A stretch of 64,000 nt of DNA, taken from Streptococcus macedonicus ACA-DC 198. Lineage in GTDB: Bacteria > Bacillota > Bacilli > Lactobacillales > Streptococcaceae. Below are positions 8,487-18,817 of this stretch, piece after piece. The position numbers and the translations under genes were made by a program. The stretch's first letter is position 1. The number at the start of each line of letters is the position of its first letter. Under the pieces are notes generated by a model that was not told the origin of the DNA, did not search any database, and worked only from the letters and a program-made list of their open reading frames with translations. The stretch lies in contig HE613569.1 in NCBI GenBank assembly GCA_000283635.1, positions 1,575,501-1,639,500 of the forward strand, written 5' to 3'.

Positions 8487-8834
8487 ATGTACAAATTATT
8501 TTCTTTCTCGTTTGTGTTTTTGACACCAATTTTTGCTTATATTTTAGTGACATTTTTCAAATTAAAACGTTTCGGTATTCTATTTACCGATATTGCTTTT
8601 CCAATTTTTGCTTTTGAAATTGGATTGGTGGGAAATAAATTTTTAGGGAGTAGTATTTTCTTTTATTATTTGATTTGTCTGTCACTACTCGCTATTATTT
8701 TAACGATAACTTTTCTTAGGAGAAATCATTCTTTTTCATACCGTCGTTTTGGGAAATTTTTCTGGCGTTCTGGTTTTATTTTGACTTTTCTCTTTTACAT
8801 TATAGTACTAATTTTAATTTTTACAATTGCATAA
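8487..8834 (+). CDS. DUF3397 family small membrane protein
   Basis: About 115 residues with four hydrophobic segments separated by short basic loops (LKRFGILF, LRRNHSFSYRRFGKFFWR), consistent with the DUF3397 family of lactobacillales membrane proteins of unknown function. Three ATG codons stand in a row; the third (8487) has AAGG at a spacing of 7 nt, the first (8481) is almost on top of it. The -10 (TATAAA) is close, so the leader is very short. Single gene ending at a bidirectional terminator shared with ftsK. Confidence 0.7.
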   Translation: MYKLFSFSFVFLTPIFAYILVTFFKLKRFGILFTDIAFPIFAFEIGLVGNKFLGSSIFFYYLICLSLLAIILTITFLRRNHSFSYRRFGKFFWRSGFILTFLFYIIVLILIFTIA

Positions 8835-8863
8835 AAACGCTAGCCTTTGGGCTAACGTTTTTT
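8833..8863. terminator. bidirectional terminator between DUF3397 gene and ftsK
   Basis: AAAACGcTAGCC / GGCTAACGTTTT hairpin with A-run and T-run flanks, so it can serve both convergent genes. Confidence 0.75.
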
Positions 8864-8865
8864 TA

Positions 8866-11271
8866 TTATGCTTCAGGATTTGGATTAGTCATTAGAACTT
8901 TACGTGGTTTTGTTCCCTCGGCTGGTCCGATAACACCTGCGGCTTCCAATTCATCCATTAAACGAGTGGCACGGTTAAATCCAACAGATAAACGACGTTG
9001 GAGCATTGAGGCACTCGCTTTTTGTGTTTCAAGTACCAAAGCTTTGGCATCTTCAAAGAGTGGGTCACCTTCTTGGACGCCATCACCAGATTTCAAATCT
9101 GATTCAGAAACCTCACCTGGGTCAAAGCTATCATCATAATCTGCGTCAGCTTGGTCTTTAATGAAACCAACAATGCGTTCCACATCATCATCAGAAATGA
9201 AAGAGCCTTGCAAGCGGACTGGGTGATTTTCATCAATTGGTTTGAAAAGCATGTCACCACGACCAAGAAGTTTTTCAGCACCATTTTCATCCAAAATGGT
9301 ACGGCTATCTGTCCCTGATGATACGGCAAAGGCAACACGTGACGGCACATTAGCCTTAATCAAACCACTAATGACGTCAACAGACGGACGTTGTGTGGCA
9401 AGGATCATGTGAATACCCGCAGCACGCGCTTTTTGCCCTAGACGAATAATTGCATCTTCCACTTCTTTGCTGGCAACCATCATCAAGTCAGCCAACTCAT
9501 CAACAATAACTACAATCAATGGTAAAGGAATTTGTTTTTGTTCAGATTGCGCATTAAATTCTTCAACTTTAGCATTGTAGCCTGCGATATTTCGCACCCC
9601 AAAATGACTAAAGAGTTCATAACGATTTTCCATTTCATCAACTACTTTTTGAAGTGCTCTTGCTGCCTTACGTGGATTGGTTACTACAGGAATTAGCAAA
9701 TGCGGAATATCATTATAAACTGACAACTCAACCATTTTAGGGTCAATCATCATGAATTTGACTTGGTCTGGGCGAGCTTTCATCAAGATACTTGCAATAA
9801 TCCCATTAACGGCAACTGATTTACCAGAACCTGTTGAACCAGCGACAAGCAAGTGTGGCATACGAGCAAGGTCAAAAGTACGTGCTGTCCCGTTAACAGC
9901 CTTACCAAGTGGCACTTCCAACAATTTATTAGGGTCTGTATTTGCTTGTTCCCAAAGTTCACGGAAGGTTACCGTTGCAATTTCTGAGTTAGGAACTTCG
10001 ATACCGACCAACGATTTTCCTGGAATTGGTGCCTCGATACGAACATCTTTAGCGGCAAGTGCAAGTGCCAAATCATCAGCCAAATTTGAAATGCGGTTAA
10101 CACGCACCCCAACTGCTGGTTTGACTTCGTATTTCGTAACAGACGGTCCAATCTCCGCACGTTCAACTTTGACATCAATACCAAAGCTATTAAACGTATC
10201 TTCTAAGACTTTGATATTTCTGCGAACAAGATTTTTTTCCTTAGACTGATTTTTAGGTTTATCTGGTGCAAATAAGTCAATCGTTGGTAATTTATAAAGA
10301 AGATTTGCTTTCGCCGTGAAATCAACTTCTAACGGTTCGCCATCATCTTCTTTATCAAGCATAGCTTGCGCAGCTTCTTGCGACGGTGACGCATCCATTG
10401 TCGGATAATCTTCAAGTGGTGGTTCTTCTAAGTCGTCCAAAGTGTGGTCATACGCCAAAATTTCAGGTTCAGTAGGTAAGTCATTTTCTGGAAGATTATC
10501 AAATAGCGAAGCCTCATTATCAGTAGGAGTCTCTAAAATTTCTCCTGTTTCTTGGTCAACGGTCAATTGAGCCAAGCGTTCTTCTTCTTTCTGAGCTTTT
10601 TCCTGACGTTTTTGTTCAGCAAGTGCTTTTTTCTCTTCTCGTTTTACAAAACGTTTTTGCTTTCTAATTTCGTTTTTAGCAGCCCATTCTTGGGATTTTT
10701 CTTTAAAGAATTCTACGATATCGTAAACTTCCCACGGACTCATCAAAAAGAGCCCCAAGATGATAAACAACGCCCCGATCAGAAATGTGCCAACATTTGA
10801 AAAAAGAAAGGCTACGGGTTTATAAAGAACAGCACCAAGCATTCCTCCACCGACAAACTTGCTTACTTTAAAATTAATAATATCACCATAAAGCAAGCGA
10901 GCTGTTGTTGAAAAGACTTCCTTGTCACGATAAGCTGTCAATGAAAATAGGTAAGCATGCCATTCAAGCAACAACCCAATCATTGTCACCACAAAACCAC
11001 CGACAAACCCTGTCTGTTTATGAAACCATTTAAATCCAATTAAATAGATAAGTACCGCAAACATTAGTAAGTAAGCCAAACTTCCCACCACGAATCTGAC
11101 AATATTGTAAACTGTGATGCCAAAAATTCCTAGACGAGCAATCGCAAAGAAAAAAATAACAGCTGTCACAATTGCCAAAATAAAACGTTGTAGTGCTTTC
11201 TGTCTTTTTATTTCTGCTTTTGTTGGTCGCCGTGATTTACGACCTTTTTTTCTACTTTTTGATTTTGCCAT
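8866..11271 (-). CDS. ftsK: DNA translocase FtsK/SpoIIIE
   Basis: Septum-anchored DNA pump for chromosome segregation. The basic N-terminus ([15 protein letters not shown]) is followed by four to five membrane helices up to about residue 180, a charged low-complexity linker (about 200-330), the alpha-beta motor with Walker A GSTGSGKS near residue 476 and VDELADLMM as Walker B, and a C-terminal gamma winged helix (from about residue 735, [20 protein letters not shown]). Total 801 aa, typical of streptococci. The ATG at 11271 is only 6 nt after an extended -10, predicting a leaderless mRNA. Confidence 0.96.
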   Translation of the reverse strand: MAKSKSRKKGRKSRRPTKAEIKRQKALQRFILAIVTAVIFFFAIARLGIFGITVYNIVRFVVGSLAYLLMFAVLIYLIGFKWFHKQTGFVGGFVVTMIGLLLEWHAYLFSLTAYRDKEVFSTTARLLYGDIINFKVSKFVGGGMLGAVLYKPVAFLFSNVGTFLIGALFIILGLFLMSPWEVYDIVEFFKEKSQEWAAKNEIRKQKRFVKREEKKALAEQKRQEKAQKEEERLAQLTVDQETGEILETPTDNEASLFDNLPENDLPTEPEILAYDHTLDDLEEPPLEDYPTMDASPSQEAAQAMLDKEDDGEPLEVDFTAKANLLYKLPTIDLFAPDKPKNQSKEKNLVRRNIKVLEDTFNSFGIDVKVERAEIGPSVTKYEVKPAVGVRVNRISNLADDLALALAAKDVRIEAPIPGKSLVGIEVPNSEIATVTFRELWEQANTDPNKLLEVPLGKAVNGTARTFDLARMPHLLVAGSTGSGKSVAVNGIIASILMKARPDQVKFMMIDPKMVELSVYNDIPHLLIPVVTNPRKAARALQKVVDEMENRYELFSHFGVRNIAGYNAKVEEFNAQSEQKQIPLPLIVVIVDELADLMMVASKEVEDAIIRLGQKARAAGIHMILATQRPSVDVISGLIKANVPSRVAFAVSSGTDSRTILDENGAEKLLGRGDMLFKPIDENHPVRLQGSFISDDDVERIVGFIKDQADADYDDSFDPGEVSESDLKSGDGVQEGDPLFEDAKALVLETQKASASMLQRRLSVGFNRATRLMDELEAAGVIGPAEGTKPRKVLMTNPNPEA

Positions 11272-11277
11272 AACCTT

Positions 11278-11286
11278 ATTATAGCA
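11278..11286 (-). promoter_or_regulatory. extended -10 of ftsK abutting the start codon
   Basis: TGCTATAAT on the minus strand, then AAGGTT, then ATG. Transcription beginning 6-7 nt after the -10 would start on the A of the start codon. The AAGG is too close to the ATG to be a normal Shine-Dalgarno. Confidence 0.55.
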
Positions 11287-11363
11287 TTTTTTAAGCTTTT
11301 AGGTTATTTCGATAAAAATATGATAAAATGAAATAACTAGTATCACTTCTATTACTATAAACT

Positions 11364-11425
11364 TGTGGATAAGTTGATTTCAAATGATGATTATGCACAC
11401 GTATTATCACCAGAATATCCACAAG
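11364..11425. promoter_or_regulatory. cluster of three DnaA-box-like sequences
   Basis: TGTGGATAA (11364-11372, reverse of the consensus TTATCCACA), TTATGCACA (11391-11399, fits TTATNCACA) and ATATCCACA (11415-11423, one mismatch). The outer two also form a perfect 10-bp inverted repeat, CTTGTGGATA and TATCCACAAG. They lie between divergent ftsK and the cyclophilin gene, far from any dnaA in this window. Confidence 0.45.
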
Positions 11426-11458
11426 CTGTTGATGATTTTGAACTGTTTAGGAGGCAAC

Positions 11459-12295
11459 ATGAAAAAATTTTGGTCTTTTGGATTAATGGTATTATGCCTA
11501 ACTAGTTTATCTGGTTGTGAAAGCATTACACGCGCTATACGTGGCGATGATTATGTCGATGCAAAAATAGCGGCTAGTTCTTCAGAAGTAGCTGCTCCTG
11601 CTTCAGCAAGCGCCAGCGCATCCTCATCAAAAGCTTACCAAAAAGAATTAAAGAAAGCTTTGAGCGCCGACAAATCTGCCTTTCCTCAATTATCAACAGA
11701 CGTCTCAGGTGACGAAGCTGAAGTCATTATGCATACTTCTATGGGAGATATTACCTTAAAACTATTTCCAAAATATGCACCTTTGGCAGTTGAAAATTTC
11801 CTCACACACGCCAAAGACGGTTATTATGATGGTCTGCTATTTCACCGTGTGATTTCAGATTTCATGATTCAATCAGGTGACCCTAACGGAGATGGCACAG
11901 GTGGTCAATCTATCTGGAATGGTAAAGACAAGAGTATCGACTCAGGGAACGGATTTGTCAATGAAATCTCACCCTACCTCTATAATATTCGTGGCGCTCT
12001 TGCCATGGCAAATGCTGGTGCTGATACCAACGGTAGCCAATTTTTCATCAACCAAAATTCAGATGACCAATCAAGCCAACTCTCATCAGATAATTATCCT
12101 CAATCGATTATTGATGCTTATGCCAACGGCGGTAACCCAAGCTTAGATAAAAACTATACTGTCTTTGGACAAGTTATTGATGGCATGGATGTGGTTGATA
12201 AAATCGCTGTGGTTGACACTGATGACAATGATAAACCAACGACTGATGTTACCATCACAAGCATTGAGGTCGTGAAAGACTACGATTTTGATTAA
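11459..12295 (+). CDS. cyclophilin-type peptidyl-prolyl isomerase lipoprotein (SlrA-like)
   Basis: A 278-residue surface foldase. A signal peptide ends in the lipobox LSGC, so the mature protein should be lipid-anchored at the Cys near residue 20. A Ser/Ala-rich linker (residues 38-57) leads to the cyclophilin domain, with FHRVISDFMIQSGD near residue 128 (Arg and Gln of the active site) and GSQFFINQN near residue 195. Pneumococcal SlrA is the closest named relative by architecture. The ATG at 11459 has GGAGG 5 nt upstream; a longer reading from 11384 has no ribosome site. Ends at its own terminator. Confidence 0.9.
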   Translation: MKKFWSFGLMVLCLTSLSGCESITRAIRGDDYVDAKIAASSSEVAAPASASASASSSKAYQKELKKALSADKSAFPQLSTDVSGDEAEVIMHTSMGDITLKLFPKYAPLAVENFLTHAKDGYYDGLLFHRVISDFMIQSGDPNGDGTGGQSIWNGKDKSIDSGNGFVNEISPYLYNIRGALAMANAGADTNGSQFFINQNSDDQSSQLSSDNYPQSIIDAYANGGNPSLDKNYTVFGQVIDGMDVVDKIAVVDTDDNDKPTTDVTITSIEVVKDYDFD

Positions 12296-12316
12296 TGAAT
12301 TGATCCTCAAATAATT

Positions 12317-12352
12317 AAAAAATCAAGCTAGGATAGCCTGCCTTGGTTTTTT
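12317..12352 (+). terminator. terminator of the cyclophilin gene
   Basis: AATCAAGCTAGG/CCTGCCTTGGTT stem (one G-U, internal CT/GC mismatch) followed by TTTTTTG on the plus strand. Confidence 0.65.
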
Positions 12353-12447
12353 GCTTGCCTTTTTATTAAAATCATTCCGCTAAAACACCCAATCCCCCAA
12401 GAAAAACAGATTTTTTGCTATAATATAAGAACAGAAAGCGAGACGAT

Positions 12448-13098
12448 ATGACGCCAAATAAAGAAGATTACTTAAAATGTATTCATGAACTTGGAAAAAA
12501 CAGAACTAAAATCACGAACAAACGCATTGCTGAATTAATGAAAGTATCTGCGCCAGCTGTTTCTGAAATGGTCAAAAAAATGATTACCGATGATCTCATT
12601 GTCAAAGATAAAGCACTTGGTTACTACCTGACCAAAAAAGGCTTGCTTTTGGTTTCAGAACTTTACCGAAAACACCGTTTAATAGAAGTTTTTCTAGCCA
12701 ACCATCTTCACTACAATGCTGATGAAATTCACCAAGAAGCTGAAGTTTTAGAACACACGGTTTCTACCATTTTTATCGATCGTTTGGAAGAAAATCTTAA
12801 TTTTCCCGCATTTTGTCCGCACGGTGGAACAATTCCAAAAAAGGGGGAGTTTTTAGTAGAAATTCATCATCAAACGCTTAGTCAAATTGAAACATTGGGA
12901 ACTTACAAAATCAGTCGCACGCACGACGAAGCTCATTTACTAAACTACCTTGAAGAACATGAGTTGACCATCAATGATGTCGTCGAGTTGGTAAAAGTCG
13001 ATGACTATGCCAAAACGCACACACTCGCCTACCACTCACGACAATTGCTTATCCCAGAAAGAATTGCTGAACAAATTTATGTTGAAAAAGTTGATTAA
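12448..13098 (+). CDS. DtxR/MntR-family metal-dependent repressor (MtsR/SloR/ScaR type)
   Basis: A 216-residue metalloregulator that in streptococci represses Mn/Fe transporter genes when loaded with metal. The N-terminal winged helix is residues 1-65 (ITNKRIAELMKVSAPAVSEM as HTH); the dimerisation and metal domain includes HRLIEVFLANHLHY and EHTVSTIFIDRLEENL with FCPHGGTIP; the C-terminus resembles the FeoA/SH3-like domain. The promoter TTGCTATAAT is 34 nt upstream; a weak GCGAGACGAT precedes the ATG. It stands alone. A palindrome in front of the fhu operon at 57.0 kb is a possible target, which is inference. Confidence 0.88.
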   Translation: MTPNKEDYLKCIHELGKNRTKITNKRIAELMKVSAPAVSEMVKKMITDDLIVKDKALGYYLTKKGLLLVSELYRKHRLIEVFLANHLHYNADEIHQEAEVLEHTVSTIFIDRLEENLNFPAFCPHGGTIPKKGEFLVEIHHQTLSQIETLGTYKISRTHDEAHLLNYLEEHELTINDVVELVKVDDYAKTHTLAYHSRQLLIPERIAEQIYVEKVD

Positions 13099-13114
13099 GT
13101 GATCTATACAAAAT

Positions 13115-13147
13115 ATCCCGAGACAAATTGCCTCAGGATGTTTTTTT
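13115..13147. terminator. terminator between metal regulator and mtnN
   Basis: ATCCCGAG/CTCAGGAT hairpin followed by seven T on the plus strand; the minus-strand side also has TATTTTG, so it may be bidirectional. Confidence 0.75.
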
Positions 13148-13838
13148 ATGCTAATTTTTCCAAGAATGCCATTAAAATCTTAGCAGATTGTTTACCAGCT
13201 TCGATGATAAATTCATCAAATGTAATATTGGCATCATGAGCTGCTGTATCAGACATGGCACGAACAACGATAAATGGTTTTTTCAAACTGTGGGCAGCTT
13301 GCGCAATCGCAGCACCTTCCATTTCAACAGCTTGAACTTCTGGAAATGCTGCTTTAATGGCATCAATTTTATCTTGTCCAGCGATAAAAGAATCCCCAGT
13401 TGCAATCAAACCAATTTTACTAGCGACGTTAGCTTTGTTTAAGACTTGTTCAAAAGTGTCAATAAAGCCTTTGTCTGACTCAAAGTAAAGAGGTTGCATT
13501 GACATTTGACCATAATCGTAGCCAAAAGCTGTTAAATCAACGTCATGATAAACTAATTTATCGGCAACGACAACATCACCAATATTTAAACCCGTAGCAA
13601 CAGCACCAGCTGACCCTGTGTTAATAAGAGCATCAACACCAAAATGATCGGCAAGAACAGCTACAGACATCGCCGACATCACCTTTCCAATACCTGATTG
13701 GACAAGAACAACATCATGATTTCCAAGTTTACCTTCATAATAAGTATTCCCTAGAACTTGATGTTCAACTTTGTTTTCCAAATGTTCCACAAGAAGCTTT
13801 AATTCCTGCTCCATTGCTGCAATAATTCCAATTTTCAT
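13146..13838 (-). CDS. mtnN: 5'-methylthioadenosine/S-adenosylhomocysteine nucleosidase
   Basis: Cleaves MTA and SAH, recycling SAM by-products and feeding LuxS/AI-2. 230 residues: MKIGIIAAMEQELKLL carries the catalytic Glu near residue 12, INTGSAGAVATGL near residue 75 binds the ribose/phosphate side, and VRAMSDTAAHDANI near residue 194 holds the catalytic Asp. Last gene of glmU-nudF-macP-mtnN. The ribosome site is poor, with only TTTTTGTG before the ATG at 13838, and a GTG directly precedes it, so the start may be GTG or ATG. Confidence 0.95.
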   Translation of the reverse strand: MKIGIIAAMEQELKLLVEHLENKVEHQVLGNTYYEGKLGNHDVVLVQSGIGKVMSAMSVAVLADHFGVDALINTGSAGAVATGLNIGDVVVADKLVYHDVDLTAFGYDYGQMSMQPLYFESDKGFIDTFEQVLNKANVASKIGLIATGDSFIAGQDKIDAIKAAFPEVQAVEMEGAAIAQAAHSLKKPFIVVRAMSDTAAHDANITFDEFIIEAGKQSAKILMAFLEKLA

Positions 13839-13921
13839 CACAAAAATACAAGAGTTTTCAACTAAGATGATACTCCAAGTTAGTTTTCTAACTCTTGCTT
13901 ACTCCTTCTTAACTTTTTTAA

Positions 13922-14251
13922 TTAGAGATTAAACACCGCGAAAAAGAGTGCAATCAATAAAACAATAACCACAAACATGATTAGATTAAGTTTTCGTTGA
14001 AACTTGCTACGTTTAGCATTTTCAATGCGACGACTTTTATAAACGTATTGGTCTTTTTTCTTACGATCTTTCCATTTATCCAGAAATCCTTGGTTTTTTT
14101 CTTCCTCTTCTTCATATGGCACAATGGTATCATAAAGGTCTGTACGGATAACTTTTGTCTCCTCGTCATCTTCTAGATACTGGTCATCATAAAAAATTTC
14201 ACCATGGTTAGCACGTTCGATTATCTCGTCTGTTAAAAGTGGTTTTCCCAT
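13922..14251 (-). CDS. macP: MacP-type cofactor of class A PBP
   Basis: A 109-residue bitopic membrane protein: conserved N-terminal MGKPLLTDEIIERA, an acidic middle, a strongly basic region (KWKDRKKKDQ, then RRIENAKRSK) and one C-terminal membrane helix (LIMFVVIVLLIALFF). In pneumococcus MacP sits in the same place between a NUDIX gene and pfs, activates PBP2a and is phosphorylated by StkP. Position, start motif and topology agree; the function here is by homology. Starts 5 nt after nudF. Confidence 0.85.
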   Translation of the reverse strand: MGKPLLTDEIIERANHGEIFYDDQYLEDDEETKVIRTDLYDTIVPYEEEEEKNQGFLDKWKDRKKKDQYVYKSRRIENAKRSKFQRKLNLIMFVVIVLLIALFFAVFNL

Positions 14252-14256
14252 TTTGT

Positions 14257-14805
14257 CTATCCTCCAAAATGCAGAGCATAATATTGAAGGGCTATGATTG
14301 TTTTAGCATCTTCAATAGCTCCAGATTTCACCAAATCCATACATTCTTGATAGGTTAATTCAAGAATTTCTAAGACCTCGTCATCATCTTGCGGACGTGG
14401 ATTTGGCACTTTTTGCAAATGAGTTGCTTGATATAGCTTAATTTTTTCATTGCAAAAACCAATAGCAGTATAAAACTCATGAATTTGTTTTAAATCGCCA
14501 GAGTATCCTGTTTCCTCTTCTAATTCACGCGCAGCGGCATCTTGTTCAGACCCGTTTTCACCAATTTCGAGTTTGCCTGCTGGAATTTCGTAAGAAATTT
14601 TTTCGATTGCCTTGCGATATTGCTTAACCAGAATAATTTTATTCTCATCAGTCACCGCTAAAATAGCAACAGCTCCTCGGTGAAAAATGAGTTCTCGTTT
14701 AGCTTGACCTAAATCATTTGGTAATTCGACATCGTCAACAACAACTTTAAAAATATGCCCATCAAAAATCTCTGTTCGTTTGAGCGTTTTTTCTTCAAAA
14801 TCCAT
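14257..14805 (-). CDS. nudF: NUDIX hydrolase, ADP-ribose pyrophosphatase type
   Basis: Predicted to hydrolyse ADP-ribose or related nucleotide sugars. The NUDIX box runs from IPAGKLEIGEN through AARELEEETGYSG (about residues 79-105), with the two-residue lengthening of streptococcal members. 182 residues with the ATG at 14805; AGGGAG lies 10 nt upstream. An ATG three codons earlier would overlap that site too closely. It sits between glmU and macP, 205 nt downstream of glmU, and probably shares a transcript with macP and mtnN. Confidence 0.9.
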   Translation of the reverse strand: MDFEEKTLKRTEIFDGHIFKVVVDDVELPNDLGQAKRELIFHRGAVAILAVTDENKIILVKQYRKAIEKISYEIPAGKLEIGENGSEQDAAARELEEETGYSGDLKQIHEFYTAIGFCNEKIKLYQATHLQKVPNPRPQDDDEVLEILELTYQECMDLVKSGAIEDAKTIIALQYYALHFGG

Positions 14806-15010
14806 ACTAAGCATTCTCCCTAAAGATATTTCCAAATTAGATTTTACTACAAAATAGGAAGGAATGCCATTCTTACACGGTTAATTGCCATAATGTCTCT
14901 AAAAAATCATAAAAAAGAGATCAAATCAAGTTAATGCTGTCCCCTGAATATAAGTAAAAATTGCCCATGCTTAGAGTACAGCTTAATGATTTAAACCTCC
15001 TAAAATATGC

Positions 15011-16438
<1,428 letters not shown>

Positions 16439-16536
16439 TTACATTCCTTTATTTTTCTCACACAAGCTACTCCATTATATCACATTTACTTATTTTGAGC
16501 TTAATTTTATGGCAATCAAGGTGCACATTCTAACCA

Positions 16537-17499
16537 TTACAAGCTGTTAACAGCTGCATCCAAAACTTCCATAACGGCACGGCTATGCTCAAGCGCCAAT
16601 TTTGTAGCCGTCATGTCCTCTTGCTCGATAATGGCTTGGAAAGCAACAAATTCATCGTGCATACGGTGATTTAGGGTGTTTTCATTAATCATTGTCATGC
16701 TTTGATCATTCAGGCTTAAAGCTAATTCTGGCAAGGTATTCGTAGCGCCGATAATAGCAATTGAGCCTTTATTGCCTTGAATCGTTGATTTAATCTCTGC
16801 TGCACAATCTTTGGCACCGATACAAGCAGCTTTAAAGTGACCATAATCCATGATTAGGATACCTGAGGTATCCACACCACGTTCCATATTTGCCAAATAC
16901 TGTACTTTTTCAGGTTTACCAAATAAGCCAATTACCAAATGAATGTTGTAAATATTAAGATCACGCAGTGCTCCACCACCTTTTTCTGGGTCAAACGCAG
17001 GCGCAATCTCGCCACGTTTGAAAGCATCGTAACGTGAAGAATACTGTGAATAATTACATTCAACGATTTTGATATCACCAAGCTTAGTCAGATTGTCTTT
17101 AATAGCTGCAAAATTGCCAAGGTACTGATTGGTAATAGCTTCTAACAAAATACGATTGTTCTGATCTGCTATTTTTGCCAAATCTTCAAATTCTGCTAAA
17201 GTCAATGTAAATGGCTTTTCACAGATGACGTGTTTCCCAGCAAGAAGTGCTTTTTTAGCATAATCATAGTGCAAGTGGTTTGGAAGTGCCACATAAACGG
17301 TGTCAACGTCTGGATTTGCCAAAATGCTATCATAATCGCTACTTGCTTGAGAAATGCCGTAAATTTCAGCGAGTTTTTGTGCCTTTTCAAGACTTCGTGG
17401 TGTTGATAAAATAGCACTTAACTCAATGCCATTGATTTCTTTTAAAACGGGTAACACTTCGTCAACAATTTTTCCTGTTCCTAAAATGGCTAATTTCAT
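16537..17499 (-). CDS. Gfo/Idh/MocA-family oxidoreductase
   Basis: A 320-residue NAD(P)-dependent dehydrogenase. The Rossmann motif is ILGTGKIVDE (residues 4-13), the YVALPNHLHYDYAKKALLAG block and ICEKPFTLT near residue 95 hold the catalytic Lys of the EKP motif, and the C-terminal domain is the usual alpha/beta sheet. The substrate is unknown (sugar or cyclitol derivatives in this family). RBS AGGAGG before the ATG. It follows the ASCH gene after 23 nt and may share its transcript. Confidence 0.88.
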   Translation of the reverse strand: MKLAILGTGKIVDEVLPVLKEINGIELSAILSTPRSLEKAQKLAEIYGISQASSDYDSILANPDVDTVYVALPNHLHYDYAKKALLAGKHVICEKPFTLTLAEFEDLAKIADQNNRILLEAITNQYLGNFAAIKDNLTKLGDIKIVECNYSQYSSRYDAFKRGEIAPAFDPEKGGGALRDLNIYNIHLVIGLFGKPEKVQYLANMERGVDTSGILIMDYGHFKAACIGAKDCAAEIKSTIQGNKGSIAIIGATNTLPELALSLNDQSMTMINENTLNHRMHDEFVAFQAIIEQEDMTATKLALEHSRAVMEVLDAAVNSL

Positions 17500-17522
17500 G
17501 AATTTCCTCCTATCATATCTTG

Positions 17523-17966
17523 CTAAACTGTGGGATAAACCACTTCAAATTCTTCTAAAACAATTAAGCTTTCTGGTGTGAATGTCAGCCCATATTCTTT
17601 AAAATAAGGTTTAAAAAATGCTTCGTGAGCATCTCGCCAATAATCAAGCGATTTATCACCCTCGCCTTCTTTGAAAGCATGCTTCTCCGAGACTTCCTTG
17701 AAAGGGGCGAGGGAAACTTTCTTGATTTGAATAATACAAACTGCTTGGTCTTTGCTATCTAAAACCACATCGTATGAGCCAACCTCTGGTAGTGGATCGT
17801 TATCAACAGCATATAAATCGTAAGCTGATGCCGTCGCCGTTTTTGTTCCCTCAAGGACTAATTGTGCTAACAAATCAGCTTCCGCACCAAATTGCCAAGC
17901 GTCAATGTCATCTCCGATTGAAGAATTGATTTTCTTATACTTGTTCCAAAGCTCTTGTGCGTTCAT
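17523..17966 (-). CDS. ASCH domain-containing protein
   Basis: A 147-residue protein of the ASCH/PUA-like fold, predicted to bind RNA or nucleotides. The segment WQFGAEADLLAQLVLEGTKT followed by ATASAYDLYAVD is typical of the ASCH family (G-x-K-T/S-A), and later strands read SYDVVLDSKDQAVCIIQI. The ATG at 17966 follows GGAG; an upstream TTG four codons earlier overlaps that site. It lies 15 nt after the unknown gene at 18683. Confidence 0.85.
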   Translation of the reverse strand: MNAQELWNKYKKINSSIGDDIDAWQFGAEADLLAQLVLEGTKTATASAYDLYAVDNDPLPEVGSYDVVLDSKDQAVCIIQIKKVSLAPFKEVSEKHAFKEGEGDKSLDYWRDAHEAFFKPYFKEYGLTFTPESLIVLEEFEVVYPTV

Positions 17967-17981
17967 AATTTTCTCCAAATT

Positions 17982-18683
17982 TTAAATAAATTTTCCTTCA
18001 ACGTTCAACTGTAACATATTTTCTATGTATGTCTCTATCGTTCCTTTTACTTCTTTTCGACTGTATATTCTATCTATAATTTTTGCTTGTCCCTTACTGA
18101 TATCTAAGACATTATAATCAGTATCGACAAATGCATTAAGTTGCATCCTATCAATAAAATCTGAGAAATTTTTAAACCGCTTTAACCAGATTACTGTCGT
18201 CTCTCTTTGATATACCAAAGCCATTGGAGTGTTTTGACCTTCAAAATAGCACTTTAAATCAAATAACAAACAATCTATTCTATCAAGATATCTACTATAT
18301 CGATAAGTATTAATAGTCGGAGCCTTATGCTTAGGCCACAAAAAATGTAGATTTAAATTTGAACGAACACGCTCATAATCAACTATCCACTCTTCATAAT
18401 TATTGTTACGAAAATCAACTAATTGTTTTCTTCCACAGATAATATCTGCCGCTAAACGAATTTTTTGTCCTTCAACTTCTTCTACTAGATAGTTTTTACG
18501 GGCTAATAAATCAAATTTTCTCCCTAGCTCCTGATAAAGAGAAGCGTCACAATCATCAGGATCTTCATATAAACTTGAAAAAATTTTATCAACACAATCA
18601 TAATCATTTTCCTTTAAATAGGAATAGTAGTCACTCCGATAAAATGCATTGAAATGATTTATATTTTCTTTATAAACTCTCAT
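17982..18683 (-). CDS. hypothetical protein (233 aa), possibly DUF6994-like
   Basis: A soluble, Tyr/Asp/Arg-rich protein without signal peptide or membrane helix. The pattern FLWPKHKAPTIN, RYLDRIDCLLFDLKCYF, then FKNFSDFIDRMQLNAFVD resembles my memory of the C-terminal half of DUF6994 proteins, but I cannot confirm this. RBS GGGGGAG lies 4-5 nt before the ATG. The gene looks more AT-rich than its neighbours, a hint of separate origin. Followed after 15 nt by the ASCH gene. Confidence 0.55.
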   Translation of the reverse strand: MRVYKENINHFNAFYRSDYYSYLKENDYDCVDKIFSSLYEDPDDCDASLYQELGRKFDLLARKNYLVEEVEGQKIRLAADIICGRKQLVDFRNNNYEEWIVDYERVRSNLNLHFLWPKHKAPTINTYRYSRYLDRIDCLLFDLKCYFEGQNTPMALVYQRETTVIWLKRFKNFSDFIDRMQLNAFVDTDYNVLDISKGQAKIIDRIYSRKEVKGTIETYIENMLQLNVEGKFI

Positions 18684-18817
18684 ACATCTCCCCCATTAAT
18701 AGTTTAATAAATCATAATCAGTATTAAAATCTCTTTTCCATCTTTCAAAAATTAAATTACTTAATTTTTGGATCCATAAAGAAACCTTTGATAAAATTCC
18801 TAGAACCGTCCTCTCAC

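Noticed and set aside
9752..10249. Plus-strand open frame of 165 codons opposite ftsK
   Set aside because: Lies wholly within the conserved FtsK motor region; no ribosome site or promoter.
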